From: Plasmopara viticola
Lineage: Eukaryota > Oomycota > Peronosporomycetes > Peronosporales > Peronosporaceae
Direction: 5' to 3'
Assembly (NCBI GenBank): GCA_001695595.3
Contig: MBPM02000109.1
Coordinates: 82,946 to 146,945 of the forward strand
Length of the DNA: 64,000 nucleotides
In this document: positions 22,372-34,789 of the stretch, in pieces
Layout: every line of letters starts with the position of its first letter
Position numbering within the stretch: position 1 is the first letter of the stretch
The notes under the pieces: model-generated
What the model was told of the DNA's origin: nothing
The model's database searches: none
What the model saw: only the letters and a program-made list of their open reading frames with translations
Program-made: the position numbers and the translations under genes

Positions 22372-24821
22372 GTTTTAAGTAAATATATCGTTGCGGCGAA
22401 AATACCGCGTTTACCGAGAATACGCAGTCGAAATCCTCTATATTACTGCCTTTTTCTCTTAGTGTTACATTCTGTAGCTGGCTGATTCTCATTCTCTTTG
22501 TTGTTGACATTGATTGATCAAGGCTACCACAATCAGTTTGGCGCGGTCAAACATGCTCACACTGTGACGAGTCTGAGCCGGCGGTCGCAGCACTGCATTC
22601 ATCAGCATTGTCTTTGACATTTGCTTGGTGAGAATGCGGCTTGAGAGATTAAAAGTCCATCGCAGCAGGAGCTCGGTACAAAGATATCAGAACTCCTTTT
22701 CTATCTCCTGCCTCCGCTGCGCATTTATCGAATATATTTGTGGGTACCGGCAAAACTATGTGTTGCCGTCTCTTATCGACTTATCGCCCATATGTGCAAC
22801 TTCAGTAAGAGCTACACAGTGAGTCATAAGTCCCGATATCTAAGCAGCACCGCGTAGTATTTTTCCACCGTCGGGATCACTGACGAGCCGTTCATTCTAT
22901 TCTACTAGGTGTTAAGCGTTTGAACGCGAGCAAAGCGAGCCACGGAAGCTTGAGCAGCGCAGCAAGGCTGATTACTGTCAGTTTAGCTAAAAGTGCGATG
23001 CGAACGTATTTGTTTGGTTTCACACCATGCAAACTATTGTTGCAATGCAATTCTTGTGCTCGAATGACACACTTGCTCCCGTAACAAATCAAGAATCAAG
23101 CATTGCTCTCAATATCAAAACGAGTCAGTCTTTTCTGCTACCCTTCTGCAATTACGTTTCCACCCGCTCTGGTTGCAAAAAGTATACGAAAACATAACGT
23201 CGTTGCAAAAAGTATACGAAAACATAACGTCGTATGTACGTCGTATGCGGTTATTTCACAACTCTCAATATTTACACGAGAGATGTGTAACTATTAGCAT
23301 GCGACGTACCAGTGTACTTTCATACCTGAATAGGCAACGTCTACGCTTTCATTTCTTTACAGTCCACCAATAACAAGTTATAACATCCAATTGCATGAAT
23401 AAAAGCTCTTCAAATGGGTTGGCCTATCTCTAGTACTCACAGGATTACGCAGACGTCAATGCTTGTATTTTTATTATCCACTTCATCGGTAAGTCACTCA
23501 AGCACGTTGCAAAGCCATTTCACGACGTTGTCACTTGCTTTGTTTAAATTTCTTTTAAAGAAAACGTTGCAACTCAGATCATGTCAAGTCCACACGCACA
23601 AGAAAAGTGAAGGATGTAACGACCCGCATCGAGATTGGCAAGAGCTGATAAAGATATGTTTCATTATCAGCACGCATTTTGCTGGCAGTTAGACACATGA
23701 AGTGACGATTATTGGCTCTGATATAATAATTGCTTGTCAGGATCACATAATTTGCGAATTCATTGATATGGTTGTTTCTGAATTTTGCATTTAATGTGCG
23801 TTCATTCGTCGCTACTGCAGCTCTCTTTCTGATTTTCATCGGACGATTGTTTGACAAAAAGGCTGTGTCTATAACAATACAAAGATTGCTTTGTCGAAAA
23901 CTGTCAAATCGAGCAGAAATGCCCTACCGATGGATATACAAGACTCTCGGTAAATTCTTGCATGTTTTCGATGAGAGATTTTCACAAGCGAATTTTGAAT
24001 CAAATAAGCTCACGGAGATTTCATATGCAGCACAATTAGTATAAGTACGATCGAGCTACCCATTAACTCGCTTTTAAACTTGAAAGTAATGTACAAGAGG
24101 GAAGTCAATTGAACAGGATGGATACAGAAAATCATATTTGTAAGCGTCAGATCAACATTTCAGTGAGAAAGGCAAATGTGTGATTCAACAAATGCGTGAC
24201 AGCGTCAATTACTAGAATGATAGACCTAAAATTAAGCCACTACTTGCCCAAGTACTCTGCCAGCTGGAAAGGCCTAAATTGCATCCATGTTATCGTACCA
24301 AAAATAATTTTTGGTACTATTATCTTCTTACTTATTTGGCAAGCCAGTGTTGTTCGTATATGCCGAATTTGCAAAGCGATCTTTAATGCATCGATCGTAA
24401 GATTACACAGCAAGAACAAATATTTGGTTGCTACCCCTCTGACAATAAGAGCTACGCAGTGAGTTGTAAGTCCCAATATCTAAGCAGCACCGTGTACTAT
24501 TTTCTCAGCGTCAGGATCACTGAGGAGCCGCTCATTCTATTTTTATAGTTTTTCAACCATTCAAACGCAAGTAAAGCGAGCCACGGGTGCTGATGCAGCG
24601 AATCAAGGCTGATTCCTGTCAATCAAAGTAAAAATGCGATGCGAGTGTATTTGTATGGTTCCACCCCATGCAAGCGTAAATTGTTGCCATGCAATTTTTG
24701 TGTTCGGATGACACCCTTGCTTCCCTAACAAGTCAATTATCAAGTATTACTCCCGTAATCAACACTGGCGAGTTTTTTCTGCTACCCTTTTGCAATCACG
24801 CTTCCACCCGCTTCTGGTCGG
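22372..24821. other. Gene-poor stretch with a pair of ~400 bp direct repeats
   Basis: 22805-23180 and 24445-24821 align over their length: AAGAGCTACRCAGTGAGT, ATCTAAGCAGCACCG, CGCAAGCAAAGCGAGCCACG-like, CAAGGCTGATT, TTTTCTGCTACCCTT.TGCAAT. Both contain the GCAAAGCGA core also seen upstream of effectors, and the second abuts the left LTR of gypsy copy A. Between them (23240-24440) I see only short unsupported frames. Confidence 0.55.
23172..23231. repeat. Exact 30-bp tandem duplication
   Basis: The unit at 23172-23201 (GTTGCAAAAAGTATACGAAA, then ACATAACGTC) is repeated without change at 23202-23231, indicating a very recent slippage or duplication. Confidence 0.95.
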
Positions 24822-24940
24822 AATCTGTATGATCTCCTATTCCTGTGGAAAGGACTGATGCATATATATTTTGGAAATACTATTATTACACTTCGTAATA
24901 GTCATTATTGACAAAACTGCCGGTGACGACGATTCCATCA
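24822..24940 (-). repeat. Gypsy copy A 3' LTR (approximate)
   Basis: It shares TGATGCATATATATTTTGGAAAT and the CTGCCGGTGACGACG end with the right LTR near 30510-30606. The start is set where similarity to the upstream direct repeat ends. Confidence 0.45.
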
Positions 24941-25977
24941 TATGACTTTCCCTTAGAAAAAAATGCCTACTTTAGAATTTAGGCTCTTCTTTTTGGATTT
25001 CAGGAGAGGTCGATGAGTCTTGGAAATTTGCTTTACATTCTCCACGGGTTCCCAAGTGGCTTTCTTCCTAGTTTCGCCAAGCAACTAGACTTTGTACTGT
25101 ATGTTTCCCTTGCTCTTACGGTATCCGATCACGGCTCAACGAGTTGTCCCTCGGAGTCATCGGCTAACATGACCTTATTCATCGTTTGCCGACACTTAGT
25201 GTCCTTGTGATACGGCTTCAACAGTGAAGTGTGAAAGACTGGGTGCAGCTTCAATCCCTTCGATGTTTTTAACTCATAGGTCGATGTTCTTAACTGATAG
25301 AAATCTCACGAAACTCTCTTCACGGTCGAAAATGGGCCAAGTTATCGCGCGAGTTTTTTCAACTGAACAAAATCCTTGTAACGAACATCTGAAGCCTTGC
25401 CGTTCAAAGCACCATATCGCCAAATTGGAAGACGTGGACAAGTCTGTTCTTGTCACAATTGTACTCCATGTACTCCTATTCTTCGCCTATCCGGTCCTGC
25501 GCGACCTTAAATAACGTTTTTTGACGTAATAGAAACTCTTGCGCTGATTTTTGCAACTTATGAGATTCTAGATCTGATGCTACATCATCCGGCATATAAA
25601 GAACATATCCTAGATCCGCTTTCAACGGTGATATAACCATTTTAAATGTGTACGCGCCGATTTCAAATTATATCAGCCACATGCAAAAAGTCATCCCGAT
25701 CATCCTGTGCAGAAATGACGACATCTCGGAGGCAGTCTTCAATATAACTATTAGTTCTTCCCGTTTTTCCATCCATTTGCGGCCTAAACGCCAAAGTCGA
25801 GTTGTGTTGCGTTTCCATAGCAGACACAATTGCTTGCCATAACACGTGGTGTCTTGGTCGAACACAGTGGTCTCTGGTACGTCATGGTCCTTCTTTTTTT
25901 GCACGAGGATATTTGCATTTTCTGCAGTATCGTCCGATGTCTTCGTAAAGACGAACATAGCTCTTTTTGTTGAGTGA

Positions 25978-26256
25978 TCAACAATAACCGTGACGACACT
26001 GAAGTCCCCTTTGGTCTACAATATGGACACGTTGAAGTCCATTAAAATGTCGACCCGTCCGCCTGTTTGAATATCTAAGGACTGAAGTAATGTTAAAGGA
26101 TTTGGTCTGCCTAGTCTCATTCCGCTGACAAATTTCACATGCGTTGACATAGCGCTGGATGAACTTCGTCATTTTTGCCAGTAGTACTCTTGACCTACGG
26201 TCAGATACGTCTTGTAAAATACTGGGCGGCCTGCCGATAAATTTCATGCTTCTCAC
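25978..26256 (-). pseudogene. Gypsy copy A integrase zinc-binding fragment
   Basis: A 92-codon minus frame contains FIQRYVNACEICQRNETRQT, the CxxC half of the integrase HHCC zinc domain followed by the basic CQR-K segment usual in gypsy integrases. The His pair upstream is degraded. Confidence 0.6.
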
Positions 26257-26904
26257 AGATGACGAGATCTTTTTAGATCTTTGTCGTCTGGAATATACGG
26301 TCGAGGCGTTTTATTTCCGCCAGTCTGGAAATACAAAATACCATCCTGCAACGAGTACTTTGGCACATTTTTTTTCAGCTTCTCGATGATTTACTGTAGT
26401 TCTCTATTCCACGCATATATCGCATTTTTGGACTGAGCAACTGTGACCTTGTTCGTACTGGTTGTCGCTACGACCTCGCGCTTCTTCGCCGCTTCTAGTA
26501 GCTCTTGCAAGATAGTTTGGGCAGCATTACTCCGAATTTCGGATTGCATCAGCCATGGTGTTAATTTACCAGAATTCCGATTGAACAAAGTCTGAAATTT
26601 AGCAAGCTAAATAAACTATCGAACTACCCTGCGATTTGTAGTCTTCTGTATCAGGATCATCTCAATACTTATATGATCGATTTCGACCGAGAATGGTTAA
26701 TTCAGAAGGTACACACGCCATACTTTTAGCGCATGCATAATTGCAAGTGACTCTTGCTCACAAGCAGGGTACTTCAACCCGGTTCGCTTCATATTCCGAC
26801 CAGTAAAAGGGATAGTATACTCTCCCATATCGCAAAATCCGGGCCGTCCATTCGTATACCAATTAATTATGAAAAGTTTGGAAGACTTAGAAAAGGTGGA
26901 AGCG

Positions 26905-27165
26905 TCAAGCGACGCTCGAGTTCGACGAAGCAGCGGATTTGAGTTCGATCGCTTCTCGAGAACGTTTTTCTTTTATACTGTCGTGGAGTGGTCCTACAAA
27001 TTGCCTAAAGTTCTTGCAAAACCCAGAGACATAGACTGTAGTACCAAAGAAGCACTCCATTTCTTTTGGGCACAGGCCATTTTGCGATGATCTTAAGTTT
27101 GTCGAAATCCATTCCGACCCCTCTTCGTTCGACAAAGTCTTGTACGCATGGGATCTCATCCACAC
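26905..27165 (-). pseudogene. Gypsy copy A RT connection/RNase H start
   Basis: The frame shows CPKEMECFFGTTVYVSGFCKNFRQFVGPLHD, which is split here only by substitutions. It fits the gypsy pattern (P-E-FLG-NYYR-FI-NF-A-PL) that links the reverse transcriptase to RNase H. The copy in element B at 48489-48785 is better preserved. Confidence 0.65.
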
Positions 27166-28530
27166 AGAGTTGGCACTTTCACAACTTGATGTAAAGTTGT
27201 TGTTCTTAACACCGTTTTACTTCATGGTCTAAAGCCGTTACGTGGTGTGCGACATCTTTACTTTGTGTGAACACGTAGAAGTCGTCAAAGTCATAACATC
27301 ACCCAGATCTCGAAAGACGTTCTACAAACAGCCGGTCAAACATAATCTGGCTCTCACTTAGTCCCATGGGAGGTGATTAGATATTAAAATCATCCATCTG
27401 GAGTTAAAAAAGCGGCTAATGGGTATCAATTCACGCAATTCAATGTAATAGTAAACCTAGAGTAGGACCATGCACGAAAATCAATGTCTTTCGGACATGG
27501 CATCACCGATGTCTTCCTTACGTGGCATTGGTGTCGCCGGCAAAATTGTCGCCAGATTTCGCTTATGATAATTAAGCACAATGCGCCAACCTACAGGCTT
27601 CTACACACAATACGTTGGTGCCAAAAAGGTAGACGTATTTGGTCGAACAATGCCTGCTTGGACCATCTTTTTGGTCCATTCTTGGATTGTCGTGCGCTGC
27701 TCAGGACGCTAGCGCCATTGCTTGACGGTAATCAATTTGGTACCAGGCTTGAGTAAAATTTTGCGCTCATTGTCCTCCCGTACTGTAGATTTCCGCTTGG
27801 AAGTTCCGTGCAAAATATTGTGATTGCATAGTTGCGTAGCGTTGCATACGCTGGGTTTTCCCTAGGCGAATACCATCGTTAATTCTTGAAGCGCTCAGCC
27901 TTTTTATAATGATGGGGGTTGACGACAAAGACAGTTTCAATGTCTTTGTCACGACGCAAGAGTCTAATAACTGTTGAAAAAAAATTAACTGCATCATTTC
28001 TTGATGGCCTTGGTGGCCTTGTTACTGATAGTAATTTAAAATCTTGCGGTTCTGATTGATTCGAGCCTTGCGTTGACCAGCAGTTCATCTGGACGGGTGT
28101 TGGTTAAGCTATATATGTCGTATAGCCGCGTAGTGCCTTGTGTTGGTGCGAGGAGACGTGCGCCCTGAAATCCAGTTGATACCCGGATTTTGCTCACGAA
28201 CCCACATCGTGCCAATGATAACATCCTTATTTTCAGGTTCGAGCAGGACGTGAAACGTTCCTGATGCTAAAGGAAGACCCGATATCTGCAACTTCATGTA
28301 CACCGATCATAGGGAGCGGTGAACATCGTAACTAAGGTCGACTTGCATCATCTCACACTTAGCTACATCGAGCTCAAGCCGCTACAATAAGTCTTCGGGT
28401 ACGCCATGAATATTACGTCCATTGCCGATGCAGTCAGTGACGGGTTTCTCTTTACCAAAGGCCTTTCATGCTTTCGCCTCGAGGATGCACCTCTAATACA
28501 ATGGTTCGCTCTCTTTCGTTAAGGAGCGAA

Positions 28531-28572
28531 ACAATGCGGTGATATGTGGCCGACAACGCTACAATTGTTACA
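28531..28572 (-). pseudogene. Gypsy copy A nucleocapsid zinc knuckle
   Basis: The minus strand encodes CNNCSVVGHISPHC, an exact CX2CX4HX4C knuckle that would bind element RNA. It is the only complete knuckle among the three gypsy copies. Confidence 0.7.
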
Positions 28573-30486
28573 TGCTGCCGATTTAATCCAGTCGTCGTTC
28601 TTGTCGTTCCTCTCTTCTAAGCGCTTTTGTCTCTGCTTTCGTGACTTGTTCGCACGATAGCCTGATTCTATAGACACCGTCTCAAATGACTTGGTCGCTA
28701 TACGATTTGACTTGCCCGCGTAATGGGCAAACTCGGAGTTTTAGACAACTTCAATGGCCTCCTAAAAAGTACTCGAATTCTGCTTTTTGATCTCCTATGT
28801 CACAAACCATTCTGGTAAAAGGATTGCTTTTCCAATTCACTGATTTCCAATTCAGTTCGAGTAATCAAATCCTGTAGTTTTAAGACGTATTCAAGGAAAG
28901 TTCATGGGAATGCATCCGCTCTCGAAGATCATACCCAAAACACTTAAGCTTTTAGCGTGTGAGCAACTCAAATTTTAACAGTACCATGTCTTTTGCACGT
29001 TCATGCGCTCGCAGTCGGCAATAAAGGTACACTACCAATTTAGTATTGATTTGCTTAAATAAGCGTCACAAAGTCCGACGACTCTGTTGTCATCAAATTA
29101 CGCTTGTTGGCATAGTACCATTCCGTTACGAAGATGCACAATTACATATCTTCGCGATCTTACAGGAGGGTCTTTTTCTACTGCTCGCCTTTTGATGCAA
29201 CGAGAGATCCGAAGCGCTCATTGGCCTCTTGCATTTGGACTTGCATTGAAGGTGCGATATTGCTGTTGCTGCTGAATGATATACAATAAAAGCTGCTGTG
29301 TCTTGTCCTGTCGCTGCAAAAGAGACTTCATTAACCTGAGCGCTTGAATTCGCTTGGCCATTGGCACTCGCCGCATCTTGTGGAGTCGGCGCTCGTGAAC
29401 TTAAGCGCAATGCTGGCCGTACAGTTTATTGTCGTCGAAGCCACTTATTTGGGTCTATTGACAAGGTCCTGGGTTTGGAGATGGGCTGAGCGCCCATCTA
29501 CGTTCAGCCGTACGGCCTCTTTGTTGGACCATACTTGCTGGACTTCTTGGCGCTCTTTATATAATCGTCTCAGCCTTTATAAAACCTCACGAATAAACAA
29601 CGAAACTGATTTAATTTTGATTTACAGTCTACGCTTTATGTATTAATAGATAGAGTGGTCTGATGAACCTTCCAAAAGCTGTTGGGTTTGCTGTATATGG
29701 TGCTTTGAGGCCGTGGACTAGATTTTTGGCACTTGAGTCCTTGCAATCCGGAATGTTGTTTCTGATAAGCTGAACAATCCTCAGCGGATTTACCGCTGAT
29801 AACCAAAGGTCTTTTTGAACCTTGTCAAGCGTCATGTTTCGGCTTGTTATGAGCTAAGGGGTATTCAATAATAATAAGTTGTGGGATTACGAGTCTTTTG
29901 TTTCCCATACAACAAAGTCAAACGAGTATTTTAGTGTAGATCAAGCAAAGCCAAGTGAGTAACTTATCTGGGTGTTATTCTCCGTGCTTATATAAGCGGA
30001 ACAGAAATTTACCGAAAGGCAAAAGCACTGAACCACAGACCAACCGAAGGAAGGTCCATATATTTAGACCACACTAGCCTGCAACCACACTAGCCAACTT
30101 TAAAACATTCAGTTCGTACGCTTCATCTGATACTTCCCACTATGTGGCTCGCACCAATTGTCTTATGATTTCTCGCTTCTCACTATGTGACCACGAGAAC
30201 CCTTGTCTTGAACTTGTGAACTTGACACGACAAGTGCTACTATTTAACACAGTCGCGGGAGAAGCTTATTGTAAATCGGTAGTCGGACGAGATTTTGGGG
30301 CGATCGGAGCAAAGGCCTTGAAGACGAGTGAGCGTTAGCTGCTTAGAAGCAAATTGAGAAGTGATATTAGGTGGCGAACAATTACGACTTCTTTTCTTGC
30401 TACAGCTCAAGCGGTGACTATCAGCCATGTACTGCTTCCATTTTAATCTTCTTTACTCCATCTGGCTTCTTACACATTCAAGGATA

Positions 30487-30606
30487 TTTTTAGCAGTAAG
30501 GTCTTTATAAGCGCCTATTCCTATGAATAGTGCTAATGCATATGTATTTTGGGAATGTTAAAATATATTTACCGGCACACCTGCCGATGACGACATTGAC
30601 GTCACA
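30487..30606 (-). repeat. Gypsy copy A 5' LTR end (approximate)
   Basis: GCTAATGCATATGTATTTTG and the CTGCCGATGACGAC...GTCACA end match the copy B right end (about 52225-52298). The inner boundary is not defined. Confidence 0.45.
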
Positions 30607-32473
30607 CCGAAGCAAGCTGATGCCAGAGCCAGATGGTGCGAAAGTCGAATTTTTGATGACGAGTAGCGTTGTATATGTGATCCAGCAGTAGTACAGTTAA
30701 GTTTACCACAGTGTGGCACTGGGCCACCTCAAGCAAAGAAGATGCTTTCAATTTATTGTTACGAGCCCGACAGACATTACAACAAAACTTCGTGAGGTGA
30801 GTGTTAAATGAAATGTGTTAGAATCATTGGACGACTCTAGTTGACAGCTTTGTCTGGTAAATTAAATACAAGCACATCCCGGATGAGCTTGAACGAATTT
30901 AAGAGCGCAAGACAAGCGAAAAGTTTGCAAAATATGAGGTGGTAGCCAAGGGCTTATTCATTTTAGCAACATGAACTTAGGATTAGACGCGGGTGTATTC
31001 ATAAGCATCTACCTTATTCTGGAGCTACGACACGTAACGTCAACTTTTCCTTGTGACCTTTGCTCAAGCCGAGTGAGTACCAGGCGTCGCTAACCCATTC
31101 TGTACAGGATTGATGTCCTCACCTTCGTCGCATCGACAACTGTCCTACAAAAATTGCTATGCCGACCTGTAAATGCGGTCATCATTGTCGAGCTCGCCGC
31201 AAAAAAAACCGCGCGGCCCTACTTTGCAAGTATTGATATTGGCTGTTTGCATCACATAAATCTACGGTGTTCAATCTATGGCTCTTGTCAACGATTCAGA
31301 TGACCTAAGCCGATCAACTTTCGTGAGATCGATAGAAGTAGCGCTACCAACGCTTCTTCGAATGTGTTAAGCATCCACGCACGGAAACTTTGATTTCTGT
31401 AGCAAAGCGAGTGGGTCCATGACTTCTGCGAAAAAGTTGACTACCATTGAATGCGACAATACACACCCGTCTAATGTTTTTGATCTGATATGCAATATTG
31501 TCCCGTGTTTTGCATATCCTACGAATAAGTTGATTATCGAAATTTACGGGGCAAAAGCTCACCACAGAGAAGCGACATAGACGATATAATTTTATGGAGT
31601 AACGTAAAGCCAACGGTACTTTGTATTAATTTTCACGAGTATCAAGTCGTTTAGTTAGGGCAATATTTTTTTTAAAGGGATGGTGAGATAACTATGTATC
31701 GTAGTAATATACACAGAGTTCCGCAACGTTTCTATTTGTCAAAAGATTCCATGCATAGAGCCGCCCTTTTCACTCGTAAGGTGTGCAATCCTTAAGACGC
31801 AAGCAAAGCGAACTACAGGGGCGGTGTACAAGCGCAGTGTGGCTCTTCACTTCTTCTAAAAGGGACGCTAGACGAAATCTGAGAAAAATTCAAGTGATCA
31901 CCAACATATGTTCTTTCGTCAGTTAGCACCGTATATTTAAATTTTTTAAACGGTCTCATATGGTGCTAGCAGACGTATCGTCTTCTCGCCTACGTTGCAT
32001 CTTCAAATGTTCTCCCACATTACAAAAATCTATTGTGAATTTTCGTAGTGTGGGAGAACATTTGACAAAAATCTATCGTGAATTTTTGTAATATTGGAGG
32101 ATGCAACGTAGGCGGGAATTTTTCGACATAATGTTGGCCGCAATTACTTCATTCGACAGAGTAGCAAGCAAAGGCCACTAGTCATTACAATTACGTCCAC
32201 CGAAAGAGCAACAATTTACATAAACTTATGGGTTTCTTTTGAACTAACAGGGGCTTCAAGCTCGAAACCTATCCTCGGCATTTGTTGTGACGACGCCGGA
32301 ATATGGGAGAATGATGGGTACAATCATTATGAAGTAGAAGATGTTCGCAAATCACTGAACGTGGTCCCCCAGACGGGTGCAAGACCAGATTTCTTGTCAA
32401 GTCGTGAAAACAGCAGATTAGCACGATCCCCGTGCCTAGCAAGATAGTGAACAATACGGGCTGACATATATTC
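30607..32473 (+). promoter_or_regulatory. Upstream region of effector 32519, duplicated at 54640-56018
   Basis: The part 30940-31500 aligns with 54700-55260: GGTGGTAGC.AGGGGC, ACACGTAACGTCAAC, CCTTGTGACCTTTGC, AGTACCAGGCGTC, GCGGTCATCATTG, TTCTTCGAATGTGTTA, TGACTTCTGCGA. The part 31770-31920 contains the ACGCAAGCAAAGCGAACTAC core shared with about eight sites in the window. No open gene is seen. It follows gypsy copy A, as 54640-56018 follows copy B. Confidence 0.55.
31987..32114. repeat. Nested inverted repeat (foldback) upstream of effector 32519
   Basis: The outer arms CGCCTACGTTGCATC (31987-32001) and its reverse complement (32100-32114) enclose a second hairpin, arms 32004-32023 and 32045-32064, matching 19 of 20. 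A related hairpin lies at 55641-55695 at a similar distance before gene 56054. Confidence 0.8.
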
Positions 32474-32492
32474 TCGCATTTTCCATTTTACC
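32474..32492 (+). promoter_or_regulatory. Oomycete core promoter of effector 32519
   Basis: TCGCATTTTCCATTTTACC fits the Inr+FPR consensus except at two of the first three positions, about 41 bases before the ATG, followed by the conserved leader CTGCCAACTTCGAAGTCAAC. Confidence 0.65.
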
Positions 32493-32518
32493 TGCCAACT
32501 TCGAAGTCAACTAAGCTC

Positions 32519-33685
32519 ATGGTTTCAAAGCGTTTGCGGTGTGTTATGATGCTGACAGCAGTCACTCTATTAGCACTTTGTCAGATTGATAACGTGACGG
32601 CAAGAGCCTCGGGTGCCGCGAAGCCTCAAACCCAAGACTTTGGCTCGCTGCGCTTTCCGAATCAACTACGTTCACGACGGCGGTGGCCTGCACGTCTCTT
32701 GTTGTCGGGCAGAACTTCATCAATTGTATCGGCCTTCACACATTCAAGGGTGGGCAAGTTGCTATTTACAAAACGCAGCCAGCAGCAAATTGTGACTGAT
32801 CTTTTCAAGTCTCACAAAGTCAAAGAAGCAAATGCCCAAAACTTTTTCAAGAGTCATCAGTTTATGAATTGGAAATCTAAAGTCAAGGCAAAATATGGAA
32901 AGCGCTCTGAAGAGTTGATGTTTTCAACAATGTATGAGAAGTATAATGCACGCGATAATGGCGGATTAACAGCAATAATTGCGCAGGCTATAAAAGACTC
33001 AGACACGCATGATTTGGGACTCCGCTTTGAGGACCTGCTGCTAGAAAAGTTGGCGCCCGGCGTGAAAAAAACGCTTGTCGGTAGCAAGGAAGACGCTGAT
33101 TTCACGGACATACGGGAATATCTGCGGTATTCGTACTATCGTGATTCGGAGGACATGTTCGTGCATCAAAATATGATACAAAAGGTGTCCGATCCACTTT
33201 TTCCCAACAAGATCCATTCCATCAAAAATTATCTCAAAGAGGATTCACCGACTCCTTTTGTACATTTAGACCGCATTTTCAAGATAATCAGTGGTAAGAG
33301 GGAAGTAGCAGACGTTTTCAAGGAACTGCGTCGTGAAGAAGGATTCAACAATAATGCCTATCTGCTTCACAAGCTTTACGAACAGGCAGGTCCTGGAGCA
33401 AGTAACGTTGTCCTAGCTGATTTTATGCTGACTAAACTGCGGGAGGCGGGATGGACTGACGATCAATTCGTCTCTCATCTTCTTGACCTCACCGGAAAAA
33501 CTTTTTCGCCCAATCTTCGTGAAATATTGCTTGATCCAATGGTCAGAGAGTACAAGGTCCAAGGTTTTTCCCTCAATGTACGTATACGGATGGTTTACAA
33601 TTGACGTACGATCTCTCGCACTGATATTGTACGTTGCTATTGTGTTGCTATGTTGCTATCCTTTTTGTAGCCAAGGAAAACATGA
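32519..33685 (+). CDS. Secreted LWY-type effector-like protein, gene 2 (two exons)
   Basis: Exon 1 (32519-33577) encodes 353 residues. After a predicted 93-base intron, exon 2 adds PRKT and stops at 33683-33685. Read without splicing it ends VRIRMVYN at 33604. The signal peptide is about residues 1-30 (cleavage near TARA-S). NQLR is at 48-51, at the RxLR position, with RRRWPARLL following at 53-61. The helical body begins at IVTDLFKSHKV (91-101); the first W module is NFFKSHQFMNWKSKV with Trp118, and the second is LREAGWTDDQFVSHLL near the C-terminus. Family role, from known oomycete LWY effectors: delivered to plant cells and interfering with host processes; the target is unknown. Same 357-residue spliced length as gene 56054. 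Confidence 0.82.
33578..33670 (+). other. Predicted phase-0 terminal intron (93 nt)
   Basis: GTACGTATAC...TTTTTGTAG, in the same place as in the genes at 17609 and 56054. Its interior shares GACGTACGATCTCTCGC with them. Because its length is a multiple of three but it contains an in-frame TGA, retention changes only the last residues. Confidence 0.6.
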
Positions 33686-34070
33686 TTGGAGAAAGTCCAT
33701 TGTCAGTAGCAGAGAAATCTGACTGGTGTTGACTAGAAAAGCGACGCTTGGTACTTATTTGACTTGCCACGGTATATGTTTGACACATCTCAACGATTTA
33801 CGTTTTGAGGCATTGGATGGGACCAATACATGTGAATACATGAATTCTTTGAAAGGACAAAACCGAATCTATTTATTACTGTACCGGTATTGCTCCTGGT
33901 ACTTAGTAGAATTTCTACGTAGAAATTTAACCGACTACCTTGAATTAATCGATCCATATCGGTATCATTCTTTGGTCTTTGTAAGATATTTCGAGTAGAA
34001 TTTCGACTGACTACTGTAGAAATATATTGCTCCTGAGACGTGACCGGCTTCTTTGTCGGTAACAGCGGTT

Positions 34071-34400
34071 GTATTGTATTGTATTGTATTACGTTATCGC
34101 GTTGCCAAGTTATGCACGTGCTAGGCTCTATGGCTAGTCCACGGCATAGAGTGGTGTCCGCATACGTCGGGTCTCGTTCGGCGGGCAGTGCAGCCAGCAC
34201 CGAGGCCGTGAGGGTCTTCCATTGTTTTGTGTAGTTCTGACTTGGTAAGAGCCCAGGTGGCGCCCTGGTGCTGGAGACCGTCGCGTCGAGGGTGAGACTC
34301 GTTAGAGACCTGCAGATGCCCGAGAGCACCTGCCCGAAGCGCGCGAGCATTAAGCCCCCGCGCTTGGAAGGAGGGCGTCACCCCAAACTTTTTTGAAAAA
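34071..34400 (-). mobile_element. Short LINE-derived element S3
   Basis: The full set of blocks of the ~327 bp family is present, with an (ACAAT)n tail and the GGCTCTATGGCTAG variant. I see no target duplication. The 5' end is slightly changed (AACTTTTTTGAAAAA). Confidence 0.82.
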
Positions 34401-34508
34401 GATCAATTGTTTAATCGTAAAAAACAACAAATCGGGGCCAAAATAGTGGTGCAATTTGTACCCTATCCAATATCCACTTATCCTCACTTTAACTGCAGCA
34501 TCAGCTTC

Positions 34509-34770
34509 ATGGTCTCAGTCTGTCTACGGCGCGTTGTGACGCTGACAGTGGTCACTCAGTCTTCAACATATTGAAGACTGCCAAAGTGACAGCAAGAGCC
34601 TCTGGTGCTACGGAACCCCACACATGGACTAGATACGCTGCCTACTGCAATTTAACTCCGTCCACGTCGGCGATGGCCTGCACGTCACTTGAAGCTCTTA
34701 ACAATTTCATCAATCATACACAGTGGGAAGGGGCTTTTTCCACAATATTTTGAAACTCGCCATCGATGGA
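34509..34770 (+). pseudogene. Effector-family N-terminal relic (plus)
   Basis: It begins at an ATG with MVSVCLRRVVTLTVVTQS, the family signal peptide. The frame is lost near the TCTTCAACATATTGAAGACT palindrome (34559-34578), but the following bases still align with the part encoding KVTARASGA and the arginine-rich segment (CGATGGCCTGCACGTCACTT). It stops before the LWY region. Confidence 0.6.
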
Positions 34771-34789
34771 GAGGAAACTGTGACTGACG

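Larger units (their letters stand above)
24822..30606 (-). mobile_element. Decayed Ty3/gypsy retrotransposon, copy A
   Basis: Minus-strand order from right to left: LTR-like end (to 30606), gag region, zinc knuckle CNNCSVVGHISPHC (28531-28572), reverse transcriptase start (about 27400-27620), RT end and RNase H start (26905-27165), integrase HHCC-type piece (25978-26256), integrase C-terminal block with GDMVL...GPF pattern (25270-25460), and left LTR ending 24940. Every frame is broken many times. The LTR ends are inferred by aligning four ends (24940, 30606, 46615, 52298), all finishing GAYGACG...TCA(CA). Outer LTR starts are uncertain. It is the same family and orientation as copies B and C. 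Confidence 0.75.

Noticed and set aside
22869..23092. Minus-strand 66-codon frame with hydrophobic middle as a small secreted protein
   Set aside because: It lies in a duplicated non-coding block; the second copy of the block (24445-24821) does not keep the frame.
23172..23231. CRISPR-like array
   Set aside because: Only two adjacent copies without spacers, in a eukaryotic genome; a simple tandem duplication.
27767..28303. Small minus-strand frames as independent genes
   Set aside because: They fall inside gypsy copy A between the zinc knuckle and RT pieces and have counterparts in copies B and C.
33910..33927. 18-base perfect palindrome AATTTCTACGTAGAAATT as a regulatory site
   Set aside because: Perfect but short and AT-rich, not repeated near other effectors and not linked to a gene start.
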